Below, in pieces: positions 46,938 through 55,874 of a stretch of 64,000 bases of DNA; the first letter of the stretch is position 1; every line of letters begins with the position of its first letter. The notes below the pieces were generated by a model. It had not been told where the DNA came from. It did no database searches and was given only the letters and a program-made list of their open reading frames with translations. The position numbers and the translations under genes were made by a program. The stretch lies in contig NZ_MEIO01000048.1 of NCBI RefSeq assembly GCF_002777745.1, positions 79,393 to 143,392 on the forward strand, written 5' to 3'. This DNA comes from Snodgrassella alvi (GTDB taxonomy: Bacteria > Pseudomonadota > Gammaproteobacteria > Burkholderiales > Neisseriaceae).

Positions 46938-47483
46938 ATGTCCGCTTCACCATCAATACAGTTACAACAATCTGCATCGCCGATACCACAACTTCAGCGC
47001 TGGTACATGATTGTTGATGGGAACCAGCACCGCAGCGACCTGTGCCGGCTACAGCCACAGTTTCAGACAACATTTATGCTCAGCGAAGCACTTATTCCAC
47101 AGTTGCGCCTGGTAGCAATGTTAATTGCCGCACAACGACTTGGCTTTAACCAGCCTACTCCAGATATCATTAGTGAAGAAGCAGATTGGTTTGCCGCACG
47201 CATTCTGGTAATGGGCGTGAGGATTTTCCATCTCGACATTACCCTGATTCCAATGTTGAAAACAGCCAATAGCCGTGCCCGCAGTTTTGCGCAAAAACAT
47301 AATCTACCTTTTACTCAGGCACAAATGCGCATGAGCCTGCACGCCGGCCGCCCTGAACAGATGTTGATTATTGAGACCGAAACCCAATGTGAAGAAGATA
47401 AGGGACTAGTACAAAACAGCTTGCATTTTGCCCATAACCATTGCCTGACAGAAAGCAGCATACTGGCAGCCTGCCATAAATAA
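46938..47483 (+). CDS. Unknown protein under aromatic attenuator control
   Basis: 181 residues from ATG 46938, which has a strong GGAG site seven bases upstream; an ATG at 46911 is in frame but with a weaker site. The sequence starts with a Gln/Ser/Pro-rich stretch, then QRWYMIVDGNQHRSDL, LRLVAMLIAAQRLGF, EEADWFAARILVMGVRIFHLDIT and a helical segment TANSRARSFAQKHNLPF. No signal peptide, membrane helix or catalytic motif was recognised. The leader-peptide attenuator upstream suggests a role linked to aromatic amino acid supply. I do not recognise the family. Confidence 0.65.
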   Translation: MSASPSIQLQQSASPIPQLQRWYMIVDGNQHRSDLCRLQPQFQTTFMLSEALIPQLRLVAMLIAAQRLGFNQPTPDIISEEADWFAARILVMGVRIFHLDITLIPMLKTANSRARSFAQKHNLPFTQAQMRMSLHAGRPEQMLIIETETQCEEDKGLVQNSLHFAHNHCLTESSILAACHK

Positions 47484-47507
47484 TAAACCAGCATTAATAT
47501 TATCAGC

Positions 47508-47900
47508 CTAAAGCAGTCTGCGCAGCTTATGACTCACCTTATAACGAGCATAAAGCGCAACCTGCTGCAAAAACCTTTCCAGCTCCTGCGCAGCAAAATT
47601 TGCGTGGATAAAATAACAGCCATCGCCAGTAATCTTATAGATAGCCTGTACCGCTGCAAATGTACCTACCAACTGCTCCAATTCAGCAAACCGACTATTA
47701 TTCATGTAAATCGTAATAAACTGCTCAGACGGACAGTGTTCAACCAGAGTGAAACGCTCAATCATCCCACTATCAAGCAGATTCTGCACTCTCAAACCTA
47801 CCGCCTGTCCGCTCAGAAATACCTTCTTACCTATCTCTTGCCATGACATCCGGCTGTTCATTTTCAACAAATCCACAATTGCCCGATCTTTTTTATCCAT
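47508..47900 (-). CDS. Lrp/AsnC family transcriptional regulator
   Basis: 130 residues from ATG 47900 (AGGA eight bases upstream); the frame extends upstream without a better start. Helix-turn-helix at residues about 2-52 (MDKKDRAIVDLLKMNSRMSWQEIGKKVFLSGQAVGLRVQNLLDSGMIERF read in pieces) and a RAM-like ligand-sensing domain (ITGDGCYFIHANFAAQELERFLQQ). Such regulators often respond to amino acids. It is divergent from the isochorismatase-like hydrolase gene, which is its most likely target. Confidence 0.85.
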   Translation of the reverse strand: MDKKDRAIVDLLKMNSRMSWQEIGKKVFLSGQAVGLRVQNLLDSGMIERFTLVEHCPSEQFITIYMNNSRFAELEQLVGTFAAVQAIYKITGDGCYFIHANFAAQELERFLQQVALYARYKVSHKLRRLL

Positions 47901-48007
47901 ACTTTCATCCTGAAAACAAATCGCGCTAACCATTTTCATCAGCCTATTTCGTCAGGTGCTCTAGCAGCACATAATAAAACCATCAAAAATCACCAAGAAA
48001 CAAAAAA

Positions 48008-48553
48008 ATGAAACAAGCACTTATTATTATTGATGTACAAAACGACTACTTTGAACAAGGTAAAATGGAGCTGTATAAGCCACAACAGACATTAGAAAAA
48101 ATATTAAAACTACGTCAACATTTTCGCTTAAACCAACTACCCGTTTTCTATATCCAGCATTTCAATACAAAAAAAGGAGCCACTTTTTTCCTGCCTGAAA
48201 GCCATGGTGTAGCATTACATCCACAATTATTACCCATAGCCAGCCATACTGAATTTATCATTCCCAAAAGCCACCCTAACAGCTTCTGGCAAACAAACCT
48301 ACATCAACAGATTAAGCAACAAAGTATCGAACAATTGGTTATCTGCGGCATGATGACACATATGTGCGTTGATTCCACCACCCGCTGTGCGGCCGAACTC
48401 GGTTATCAACCCATTCTCATTGCAGATGCATGTGCCACACGCAGCTTAGAATTCAACGGTACAATTACCCAGGCACCAGACGTACAAAACAGCTTTCTGA
48501 CTGCACTCACTTCTTTTGCCAAAGTGCAATCTCTGCAACAATTTACCCATTAA
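48008..48553 (+). CDS. Isochorismatase-like cysteine hydrolase
   Basis: 181 residues. The isochorismatase fold is clear: ALIIIDVQNDYFEQGKM with catalytic Asp9, PKSHPNSFWQTNL with the catalytic-type Lys region, and VICGMMTHMCVDSTTRCAAELGYQ with nucleophile Cys at about residue 119. A cis-peptide segment precedes it as usual. Members hydrolyse amides such as nicotinamide or N-carbamoyl compounds; the substrate here is unknown. Divergent from an Lrp-type regulator and followed by a terminator. Confidence 0.85.
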   Translation: MKQALIIIDVQNDYFEQGKMELYKPQQTLEKILKLRQHFRLNQLPVFYIQHFNTKKGATFFLPESHGVALHPQLLPIASHTEFIIPKSHPNSFWQTNLHQQIKQQSIEQLVICGMMTHMCVDSTTRCAAELGYQPILIADACATRSLEFNGTITQAPDVQNSFLTALTSFAKVQSLQQFTH

Positions 48554-48607
48554 TTATTCAAAATTTCATTCCTGCCACTGTCCAGCCAGCAATTCATGGT
48601 ATAAAAA

Positions 48608-48650
48608 TACACCTGTTTATTGCATCATCTCAGCAAAATAAACAGGTGTA
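48608..48650 (+). terminator. Terminator of the isochorismatase-like gene
   Basis: Fourteen-base perfect arms TACACCTGTTTATT (48608-48621) and AATAAACAGGTGTA (48637-48650). Confidence 0.75.
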
Positions 48651-48737
48651 AGATAAAACAGCACCCGCCCTTGAATTCAGTATTCAGTGGGCAAGGCACC
48701 TTTTACGACAAACAGAATCAGTTACCAGTTTCGTGCC

Positions 48738-49667
48738 TTACATTGGCAGGAAACGGCTCGGATCTTGTGGCTGGCCATTCTCACGTAACTCGAAATGCAA
48801 TTGTGTACGTTTTGCATCAGTATTACCCATTGTAGCAATCTGCTGGCCACGTTTTACCTGCTGACCTTCCTTTACCAGAATACTCTGGTTATTACCATAA
48901 GCTGTCAGATAAGTCTGATTATGCTGCACAATAATCAGATTACCATAACCACGCAAACCATTACCGGCATATACAACCTTGCCTGAGGCCGCAGCCACTA
49001 CAGACTGGCCGGCACTGCCACCATAATCAATACCTTTACTACTGCCACCATAGCTTTGCAGAATACTGCCAGCAGTCGGACGCTGCCATTCAATACCGCT
49101 CACACTGCGCACACCGCCAGTGCTGACAGTTTTACTGGTCGATACCGTAGTAGAACTGGATGGCGTAGTTGTCGTAGTAGTGCTGGTAGTTGTGGTTGCA
49201 TTAGGTGTATTTACCGGAGCAGTCACGGTCTTTGTCGTATTTCTGCTGCCAGATGGCGCCACATAACCAGCTGGTTTTACCCGTAACACCTGTCCCAGCT
49301 TAATATTGTTATCAACTATATTATTCCATGAACGCAGATTATCCTGAGTAATCTGATAACGTTTTGAAATATTAAATACCGTATCACCACGCTCTACCGT
49401 ATGCGTAGCGGCATTAATATCCACCGGTGAATAATTGCCTACATAACCAGTAGATGTACCTGTATTAGGTGTATAGGCTGGAGCAGAATTTGCCGGTGGA
49501 GTATAGGGAGGAGCGGCACCATATGGATTATCGGCAGTGGTAGCGGCAGTACCGGCTTCGCTGCTGCCCGTTTCTGTCGGTGCTGCCGGTTGTTTGAAAA
49601 GAGTACAAGCACTCAATGCCAATACTAGCAAACACCAGCCGGAACGAATCACGTTTTTTTTCAACAT
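48738..49667 (-). CDS. nlpD: NlpD-like murein hydrolase activator, LysM and degenerate M23 domains
   Basis: 309 residues. Lipobox LSAC, a Pro/Thr/Ala-rich linker, LysM domain (HTVERGDTVFNISKRYQIT; about residues 88-132), a low-complexity Thr/Ser run (about 155-185) and a C-terminal M23 domain (about 200-305). The M23 zinc site is altered: GIDYGGSAGQ replaces the usual HxGxD-type motif and the last motif is LHFELR, so it is probably an amidase activator rather than an enzyme, like NlpD and EnvC. It would promote septal peptidoglycan splitting at the outer membrane. Confidence 0.88.
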   Translation of the reverse strand: MLKKNVIRSGWCLLVLALSACTLFKQPAAPTETGSSEAGTAATTADNPYGAAPPYTPPANSAPAYTPNTGTSTGYVGNYSPVDINAATHTVERGDTVFNISKRYQITQDNLRSWNNIVDNNIKLGQVLRVKPAGYVAPSGSRNTTKTVTAPVNTPNATTTTSTTTTTTPSSSTTVSTSKTVSTGGVRSVSGIEWQRPTAGSILQSYGGSSKGIDYGGSAGQSVVAAASGKVVYAGNGLRGYGNLIIVQHNQTYLTAYGNNQSILVKEGQQVKRGQQIATMGNTDAKRTQLHFELRENGQPQDPSRFLPM

Positions 49668-49817
49668 AACGGTTTACCTTAGATCATTGCAATATACAGG
49701 GGGAGCCAGCGCAACAGCGGCGGCAAAAGCCAATGCAGACAGTATCATAAACAATGCTCAGCATTGTGTAAAATAGCATCAAGCATAAATTATTTTAACA
49801 CGTCCTCATAAAAGTGT

Positions 49818-50696
49818 TTATTGTGATAATTTTTTAGCTGCAATTGCCCAGTCATATAAAGCCTTCTTGTTTTCGCCGCTAATCTGCGCCGCCAGCATAG
49901 CTGCCTGCTTGGTTGGCAGTTCCTGTGCCAGAATCTGCATTACACGAATAGCCTCAGCTGATAAATCAACATTCTTTTCTACCTGCGCCGGATGCAGCAC
50001 CAATACCATTTCACCACGTTTCTGGTTAGCATCTTCATGCAGAATTTTCTGAATCTCCGCTACCGTTCCACACAAATACGTTTCATGGGTTTTACTGATT
50101 TCACGTGCCAGCATCAGGTTGCGCTGAGGATACAACAAGGCCATTTGCGCCAGCGTATCAATAATCCGGTGTGGCGTTTCAAACATCACCACAGGATAGG
50201 ATACCTCCCGCCAATCCTGTAGGCGCTGCTGCCGTTCACCACTTTTAGCCGGCAAAAAACCAGCAAAGTAAAAATCTGACTGCGTTACCCCAGCCACACT
50301 CAAAGCTGTCATCACAGCACTCGAACCCGCTACCGGCAATACCTGATAACCAGCTTCGCGTACCCGCGTTACCAGCCGTGCACCGGGATCACAAACAGCC
50401 GGCGTACCGGCGTCAGAAACCTGTGCCACTACCTGTCCGGCCGCCAGAGCAGCAATGATCCGCTCCGCCATACTTTGCTCATTCTGTTCACGCACACTGA
50501 TCAACCGTGCTGAAACACCATAAGCACGTAGTAACTGCTGCGTCACTCGCGTATCTTCCGCACAAATCAGATCAGCTCGAGACAATATTGCCAGAGCACG
50601 AAAACTCAAATCGGCCAGATTACCTATCGGAGTAGCCACTACATAAAGGGTTTGCGGTACAATGCTGGTAACAGCTTTCTGGTAATGGGCTTGCAT
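49818..50696 (-). CDS. rsmI: 16S rRNA (cytidine-1402-2'-O)-methyltransferase RsmI
   Basis: 292 residues of the tetrapyrrole-methylase fold. TLYVVATPIGNLADLSFRAL near residue 17, LICAEDTRVTQQLL, QVSDAGTPAVCDPGARLV near 95, PVAGSSAVMTALSVAG and FFAGFLPAKSGERQQ-type region FYFAGFLPAKSGERQQRL are the RsmI motifs. It methylates C1402 in the ribosomal P site. It is divergent from the diaA-dolP genes, the same arrangement as in E. coli around yraM-yraP. Confidence 0.94.
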   Translation of the reverse strand: MQAHYQKAVTSIVPQTLYVVATPIGNLADLSFRALAILSRADLICAEDTRVTQQLLRAYGVSARLISVREQNEQSMAERIIAALAAGQVVAQVSDAGTPAVCDPGARLVTRVREAGYQVLPVAGSSAVMTALSVAGVTQSDFYFAGFLPAKSGERQQRLQDWREVSYPVVMFETPHRIIDTLAQMALLYPQRNLMLAREISKTHETYLCGTVAEIQKILHEDANQKRGEMVLVLHPAQVEKNVDLSAEAIRVMQILAQELPTKQAAMLAAQISGENKKALYDWAIAAKKLSQ

Positions 50697-50953
50697 TCAT
50701 CAATCCGTAATCTGGTTCAATATAAATAAGGCTTCAAGTTGACCACTTAGCAGCAGACAGCCTAAAGTTATTACTATACCACGATGTAGTTACGTTCCAG
50801 TATTAATGCATAACAGCTGGTGCCCATACACAGACTAGATTGCCTCGGCAGTCGAACTGGCTGAAACTCGGCATACTATTTCAGTACTGTATAATATGAC
50901 CCAGAACACAAAACACATTGCCTGCACCCGCATTAATTAACACATTAATTTAT

Positions 50954-51541
50954 ATGACAGAATCCATCTCCGTTCATCAACACTTTACCGATAGCGCCCA
51001 GCTTCTGAATGAATGCGCAGATTTACTGGCAGAACCAATTACCGAAGTTGCTCAGGGAATCCTGATGGCCTTGATGAGTGATGGCAAACTGCTTATTGCC
51101 GGCAATGGTGCCTATGCATCTCTGGCCAATACACTGGCTGCCTACATGGTTACGCGGCTGCAACAGGAACGCATGGCACTGGCTGCATTATCTCTATGCA
51201 ATAACCCCTCCGTACTCAGTGCATTAACCAGCATCGAACCCAACGACCTGTTTACCAAACAGATTCATGCACTGGGTAAACAACATGATATGCTTTGTGT
51301 CCTGTCAGCAGATGGCCAGAGTATCAATCTTGTTAATGCAATTAAAACAGCACACGAACGTGATATGCGCGTACTGGCGATCACCGGCGGAAGCGGCGGT
51401 GAAGTAGCTGGAGTGTTACGCGATGACGACCTCTGGTTAAATGTACCCGGCGACCATCCCTTGCGCGTACTGGAAGCTCATCAAGTAACCATTCACGCCT
51501 TGTGCGCACAGATTGACCAATTATTGCTGGGTGGTTTATAA
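50954..51541 (+). CDS. SIS-domain protein, DiaA/GmhA-like
   Basis: 195 residues from ATG 50954; the frame is open 12 codons upstream but that part is not conserved-looking. The SIS fold shows as LLIAGNGAYASLANTLAAYMVTRL (about residues 50-73) and VLAITGGSGGEVAGVL (about 145-160). DiaA binds DnaA and promotes initiation of replication; GmhA is sedoheptulose-7-phosphate isomerase. The place beside rsmI and dolP argues for DiaA. The Ser of the usual NGGSAA motif is replaced (GNGAYAS), which supports a non-enzymatic role. Confidence 0.75.
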   Translation: MTESISVHQHFTDSAQLLNECADLLAEPITEVAQGILMALMSDGKLLIAGNGAYASLANTLAAYMVTRLQQERMALAALSLCNNPSVLSALTSIEPNDLFTKQIHALGKQHDMLCVLSADGQSINLVNAIKTAHERDMRVLAITGGSGGEVAGVLRDDDLWLNVPGDHPLRVLEAHQVTIHALCAQIDQLLLGGL

Positions 51542-51572
51542 CCAGCAACAACTCCATTTACAGGTGTATCTC

Positions 51573-52199
51573 ATGAAAAAATACTTGACTGTTCTAGCAC
51601 TGGGGATGTCTCTCATTACCACCCTGACCGGATGCCCTGCCGTTTTAGTTGGCGGCGCCACTGTTGGCACTCTTTCAGCCATCGACCGGCGCACCACAGG
51701 TGCACAAACCGATGACAAAATAATGGAAGTACGCATTCACGACGGCGCCATCTCCTATCTCAACAGTCAGGCACAAAAAAACAACTTTCAGCCTACATTA
51801 TCAGTCATCAGCTACAATCGGCAAATCCTGCTGCTTGGTCTGGTAGCCAGTGAAAACGATAAAAATCTGGTAGAACGCGTAGCGCGTGCACAGCCAGCAG
51901 CACAGAAAGTATATAACTATATTGATGTAGCCAGCCAAAATCGCAAATTGAATCATGTTACCGATGATACATGGATTACTTCAAAAATCCGCTCCAATCT
52001 GCTGAACATCAAAGGCGTATTTCCAAAACATGTCAAAGTAGTTACCTTTAATGGCGTAACTTACGTAATGGGCATCCTGACACCAGAAGAACAACAGGCA
52101 GCTACAACGGCCATCAGTACCACATCAGGTGTGCAGAAAGTAGTTACCCTGTACCAGACTTTTGAAAACGCTCCAAATCCTACAACGGTAAATCCCTGA
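51573..52199 (+). CDS. dolP: BON-domain outer-membrane lipoprotein DolP (YraP)
   Basis: 208 residues from ATG 51573 (AGGTG upstream). Lipobox LTGC, then GGATVGTLSAIDRRTTGAQTDDK, the conserved DolP region, and two BON domains (about residues 55-120 and 130-195; ILLLGLVASENDKNLVERVARAQPA; VVTFNGVTYVMGILTPEEQQAA). DolP is an outer-membrane lipoprotein that supports envelope integrity and BAM. It lies 31 bases after the DiaA-like gene, probably one transcript. Confidence 0.9.
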   Translation: MKKYLTVLALGMSLITTLTGCPAVLVGGATVGTLSAIDRRTTGAQTDDKIMEVRIHDGAISYLNSQAQKNNFQPTLSVISYNRQILLLGLVASENDKNLVERVARAQPAAQKVYNYIDVASQNRKLNHVTDDTWITSKIRSNLLNIKGVFPKHVKVVTFNGVTYVMGILTPEEQQAATTAISTTSGVQKVVTLYQTFENAPNPTTVNP

Positions 52200-52340
52200 T
52201 ACCCAAACATTGTGTTGCGACAAAACCAAGTGCATTAGACTGTTGCAGCAACACACAGCTAGCAACTGATTAGCGTAAACTAAAATCTGCGTATAATAAT
52301 CTTCTTATACAAGACTATATCCCTGAAGGATTACCAAATT

Positions 52341-52880
52341 ATGAGCACCAAATCCACCGCACCCGAAACGAAAAACAAAAAAAGCGCGGTCAAAACTGGT
52401 CTGAGTACTTTCAGCAAAATTCTGCTAAGCCTACTTTTCATTCTGGCCATTTTTGTTGTCTGGTTTGTCTTTCACGCTTGGCAAGTTCTAAATACCACAC
52501 CTGAGACGATCAACTATGCCTCACAGACCAGCTTCGAAATACTAACACCAAACGGCGCTCCCGGATCCAACAATAGCACCCAGTCACCTGTATTTATTCC
52601 CAATCCAGCCATCACCGCTACTGATAACAGCGAAGACATAAGCGCTGCCTCAGCGCCAGCAGCTACTGCTGTTACCTCTGGCAAAGAAAACACCCAACCA
52701 AGAGCAACAGCAGAAACAGTAGAAGTACAGGAAATACAGCCGCTGGCACCAATTGATGAACCGACAGGCACCAGTAAAGACAGTAATCCGGACACCCCTG
52801 CCACTCCAGAGCCAGCAACAAAACCAAAACGAGCAGCCAATAGCACTACTAGTGGCAAACCATTAGATAATCTGTTTTAA
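52341..52880 (+). CDS. Hypothetical protein, N-terminal membrane helix and low-complexity tail
   Basis: 179 residues. A basic N-terminus is followed by one helix (ILLSLLFILAIFVVWFVFHAW, residues about 28-48), then a long disordered-looking region rich in Ala, Thr, Pro, Ser and Glu, ending in a basic stretch (KPKRAANSTTSGKPLDNLF). This suggests an inner-membrane anchor with a periplasmic tail. No domain was recognised. AGGATT precedes the start. Own terminator downstream. Confidence 0.65.
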   Translation: MSTKSTAPETKNKKSAVKTGLSTFSKILLSLLFILAIFVVWFVFHAWQVLNTTPETINYASQTSFEILTPNGAPGSNNSTQSPVFIPNPAITATDNSEDISAASAPAATAVTSGKENTQPRATAETVEVQEIQPLAPIDEPTGTSKDSNPDTPATPEPATKPKRAANSTTSGKPLDNLF

Positions 52881-52898
52881 ACAAGCACCATTTACTGC

Positions 52899-52938
52899 AA
52901 GCAACTGCGCCCATCAAAAAAGATGGGCGCAGTTGCTT
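52899..52938. terminator. Strong terminator hairpin
   Basis: Seventeen-base arms (core GCAACTGCGCCCATC / GATGGGCGCAGTTGC) around an A-rich loop, 18 bases after the preceding stop. Confidence 0.85.
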
Positions 52939-53137
52939 ATTACATCAGAAACAGATAAGTGATGCAGAAATTCATATCCATACATCTACTGCCCGAGAGT
53001 TCAGCCAAAACTTGTGCAAACTACCGATTATAGACAACAAAAAACCTGCACAGAGAAAGTCAGCTGCAATATCAACACTACAGCACTTATACCCCGCTAC
53101 AGCTCAGAAATTACCCAAACCCTTATCCCCATACATA

Positions 53138-53353
53138 TTATTGATAAGGATTTTCCAGCGCTGCCATCAGCTCAGCCAAATAAGCACGCAACTGCTCTTC
53201 CTGACATCCCATCAGCAACCCGTCTTCAAAGGCTTCCTGTGCCAGCTCGTAAATCTCCTGCATATTCTGTTGCATCACCTTAATTTTCTCAGTGCAAGAG
53301 ACCACATTACCCGCATCATCCACCCATCTAGGCATCGGAGGTAAAGACTTCAT
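53138..53353 (-). CDS. Small acidic helical protein coupled to the NlpC/P60 gene
   Basis: 71 residues from ATG 53353, which overlaps the TGA of the upstream NlpC/P60 gene by one base (TGATG), so it is probably translated by coupling. Contents: KSLPPMPRWVDDAGNVVSCTEKIKVMQQNMQEIYE and a C-terminal acidic helix (LAQEAFEDGLLMGCQEEQLRAYLAELMAAL, given in parts). No membrane or signal segment. No name recognised; probably a conserved hypothetical protein. Confidence 0.65.
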   Translation of the reverse strand: MKSLPPMPRWVDDAGNVVSCTEKIKVMQQNMQEIYELAQEAFEDGLLMGCQEEQLRAYLAELMAALENPYQ

Positions 53354-53889
53354 CAATGTTTCACCCTGCGTGCCGTTACAAAGGCTCGTGCCCAGTAACC
53401 CTGTTCAATACTAGTAATCTCAATATTCTTGCCTGTACGTGGCGCATGAATCATTCTGCCATTACCAATATACATACCCACATGCGAAATTCCACGACCA
53501 CCGGGGCTAAAAAACACCAGATCACCCGGGAGTAAACCATTCCGGCTGACTGCCTCACCTACCGTAGCCATCTGACGGGAACTACGCGGCAACGTAATAC
53601 CCATACTGCGCCGGAAAATATATTGCATAAAGCCACTACAATCCAACCCGCTGGTAGGTGAATTTCCACCAAAATGATAAGCCACACCCAGCAAACCCAT
53701 CGCATTCATAATCAGGTCACTGGCATCATCACCTGTACGCACGGCCGGTGTAGAGGTTCGGTCACGAATCAATTGTTCCAGTGCGGCATTATCAAGCCCC
53801 TCAGGCGCCGCCATTACTGGTGTAATCAAAATGAAATTGGCACACAAACACACCGTTGCCGCTTTCATTAATGCTTTTATCCACTTCAT
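53353..53889 (-). CDS. NlpC/P60 family peptidoglycan endopeptidase
   Basis: 178 residues from ATG 53889; ATG 53916 in the same frame is an alternative. Signal peptide (ALMKAATVCLCANFILITPVMA), then the NlpC/P60 domain with catalytic Cys in SGLDCSGFMQYIF, His in GISHVGMYIGNGRMIHAP, and the DLVFF motif. It cleaves peptide cross-links or stems of peptidoglycan in the periplasm. The 3' end is coupled to the small acidic protein gene; divergent from ubiB. Confidence 0.9.
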   Translation of the reverse strand: MKWIKALMKAATVCLCANFILITPVMAAPEGLDNAALEQLIRDRTSTPAVRTGDDASDLIMNAMGLLGVAYHFGGNSPTSGLDCSGFMQYIFRRSMGITLPRSSRQMATVGEAVSRNGLLPGDLVFFSPGGRGISHVGMYIGNGRMIHAPRTGKNIEITSIEQGYWARAFVTARRVKH

Positions 53890-53962
53890 GCCCACATTAT
53901 TCCATCTATTCATCACACAATTCTGCTATCCTGTAAACAGCCATTGTCTGGGAGATCATCAT

Positions 53963-55630
53963 ATGTTTTCACCCAATTCATCTCGCATCAGCGATTGGGC
54001 GCGTATGCGCGAAATTCTCACTATTCTGGCCAAACATGGCCTTGGCGAATTTCTTGTTCGTATCAAATTACCGAGGCGCTGGTATAAACATTCCGACCCA
54101 TCAGATCAGCACCAGCGCTATCTAAGTACACCGCGGCGACTCCGGCTCGCCTTTGAAGAGCTGGGACCAACATTCATCAAATTAGGACAAATTCTGGCAA
54201 CCCGCGTAGATGTCTTCGGAGAAGAATGGACAGAAGAATTTGCCCATTTGCAAAACAACATACACCCTCTTCCCATCCAAGACATTAGAAACATCATTCA
54301 GGCTCAGCTCAGCCAGCCACTGGACAGCATCTTCAGCTACATAGAGGCACAACCTGTTGGCAGCGCATCCATAGCACAGGTTCACCGCGCCACACTTACC
54401 ACTGGCGAACAGGTTGCCATTAAAGTCAAGCGGCCGGGTATTGAATCAACTGTTAGGGCAGACCTGCGTATTCTCAACCACATAGCACAGCTACTCGAAT
54501 CAGAAATACCCGAATCCAGACGTTACTACCCAGTACAAATGGTGCAATACTTTGCCCGTTCACTGGAAAAAGAAACCGATCTGTCTGCTGAACGTCGCAA
54601 TATGCAACATTTTTCCCGCCTTTACAACCTCCAGCAGCAAATCCATATACCCCAAACTTATGCGGCGTATTCTAACCGTCAAATACTGGTACAAGAATAT
54701 ATTGACGATACTTTACTTAAAAATCTTATCCTCAGCAGCTGGAACAAACAACAGCGGCATAACCTCGCCGCCACACTGGTCGACATCATACTCGACATGA
54801 TATTACAACATGGTCTGTTTCATGCTGATCCACATCCGGGTAACATATTAGTACGAAATGATGGTCGCATCACCCTGATTGACTTTGGACTGGTCGGCCA
54901 GCTTAGCCAGCAGCGTCATCAAGAACTCATCACCCTGATACACGCCCTAATCGAACGCGACCAATTTGCCCTACAATATGTCCTGTCCAACTGGGCACAG
55001 GGAGAAACCATCAACGAAGACCAGCTCGGCAGCGATGTATTGGAAATGCTGCTCAACTACGAACACCTCAACAGTAGCGAACTGCGTATCAGCAAGATTA
55101 TCAATGATATCACCCATATTATCCGTGAGCACGGCCTCACCCTGCCAGCCGACCTTGTTATCCTGTTTAAATGCCTGATTACACTGGACGGCGTCATCAA
55201 ACAGATAGATGGAGACTTTGAACTATTAAGTCATGCCCAAAGCACCGTTCAAAACGTACTGCGTAACCGCTTTAACACACATACATTCTGGCGCCACAGC
55301 AAAATGCAGATGCATCTGTTATCCCAGATAATAAACACCTTGCCACAAAACCTGTTACACCTGAACAAACGCATCCAGCACGGTCAACTGCCCGTCAGCC
55401 TCAACATTCAGCACATCGACAAATTCAACAACCAACTGGATAAAGTTGCCAATCGCCTGACCATGGGCATCGTCACCGCGGCACTTATCATTGGTTCCTC
55501 CATAGTCATGAACATCAACGCCGGCCCGAAAGTATTTGGCCTGTCGTTTTTCGGACTGATTGGCTATCTGCTGGCATTCAGCAACAGCCTGTGGGTAATC
55601 TGGTCAATCTGGCGTTCAGGACGGCACTAA
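53963..55630 (+). CDS. ubiB: Ubiquinone biosynthesis kinase-like protein UbiB
   Basis: 555 residues from ATG 53963 (GGGAGA upstream); the frame is open 44 codons further but that part overlaps the divergent gene. ABC1/ADCK family: the KxGQ motif in FIKLGQILATRVD (about residues 74-86), the Ala-rich loop QPVGSASIAQVHRA replacing the normal P-loop, HADPHPGNILV as the catalytic-type motif and DFGLVGQLS as the metal site. Two C-terminal membrane helices (VTAALIIGSSIVMNI; FGLIGYLLAFSNSLWVIWSIW). It is needed for ubiquinone synthesis; ubiX is 8 kb away. Confidence 0.94.
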   Translation: MFSPNSSRISDWARMREILTILAKHGLGEFLVRIKLPRRWYKHSDPSDQHQRYLSTPRRLRLAFEELGPTFIKLGQILATRVDVFGEEWTEEFAHLQNNIHPLPIQDIRNIIQAQLSQPLDSIFSYIEAQPVGSASIAQVHRATLTTGEQVAIKVKRPGIESTVRADLRILNHIAQLLESEIPESRRYYPVQMVQYFARSLEKETDLSAERRNMQHFSRLYNLQQQIHIPQTYAAYSNRQILVQEYIDDTLLKNLILSSWNKQQRHNLAATLVDIILDMILQHGLFHADPHPGNILVRNDGRITLIDFGLVGQLSQQRHQELITLIHALIERDQFALQYVLSNWAQGETINEDQLGSDVLEMLLNYEHLNSSELRISKIINDITHIIREHGLTLPADLVILFKCLITLDGVIKQIDGDFELLSHAQSTVQNVLRNRFNTHTFWRHSKMQMHLLSQIINTLPQNLLHLNKRIQHGQLPVSLNIQHIDKFNNQLDKVANRLTMGIVTAALIIGSSIVMNINAGPKVFGLSFFGLIGYLLAFSNSLWVIWSIWRSGRH

Positions 55631-55748
55631 ATCAAACGCACAGACCAAGCCTGCCCCCTGTTAGAAACCAGCAGATTCCATTAAAATATCCACTTAAGCA
55701 GAGTAAATACCATTAAACTGCACAATGTGTTATTAACAGCTAAATAAC

Positions 55749-55791
55749 CACGTGGTTCGGAATCCATCCCACGCAAAAAAACTAGGAGCCT
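55749..55791 (+). promoter_or_regulatory. preQ1-I riboswitch
   Basis: P1 stem CGTGG (55751-55755) / CCACG (55769-55773) with a loop beginning TTC and containing GGAATCCAT, followed by the A-rich strand CAAAAAAACTAGGAG (55774-55788). This matches the preQ1 class I consensus (short hairpin, A-rich tail and a Shine-Dalgarno-like end sequestered on ligand binding). It lies upstream of queD and queE, which make queuosine precursors, the expected target. Ligand-bound RNA would hide AGGAG and lower expression. Confidence 0.85.
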
Positions 55792-55799
55792 TACTATAC

Positions 55800-55862
55800 A
55801 TGTATCAGCCGTATACAGCGATATTCCTCATCTATCCTGCAACTCTCCCTCCATGCCAGTAA
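55800..55862 (+). CDS. Mini-ORF directly behind the preQ1 riboswitch
   Basis: 20 codons, ATG 55800 to TAA 55860-55862 (MYQPYTAIFLIYPATLPPCQ). The Shine-Dalgarno-like AGGAG of the riboswitch (55784-55788) is 11 bases before this ATG and 86 bases before queD, so the riboswitch appears to gate this mini-ORF rather than queD directly. Its stop is 12 bases before the queD ATG, which has its own GAGGAAAT site. A role in translational coupling is inference. Confidence 0.4.
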   Translation: MYQPYTAIFLIYPATLPPCQ

Positions 55863-55874
55863 AGACGAGGAAAT

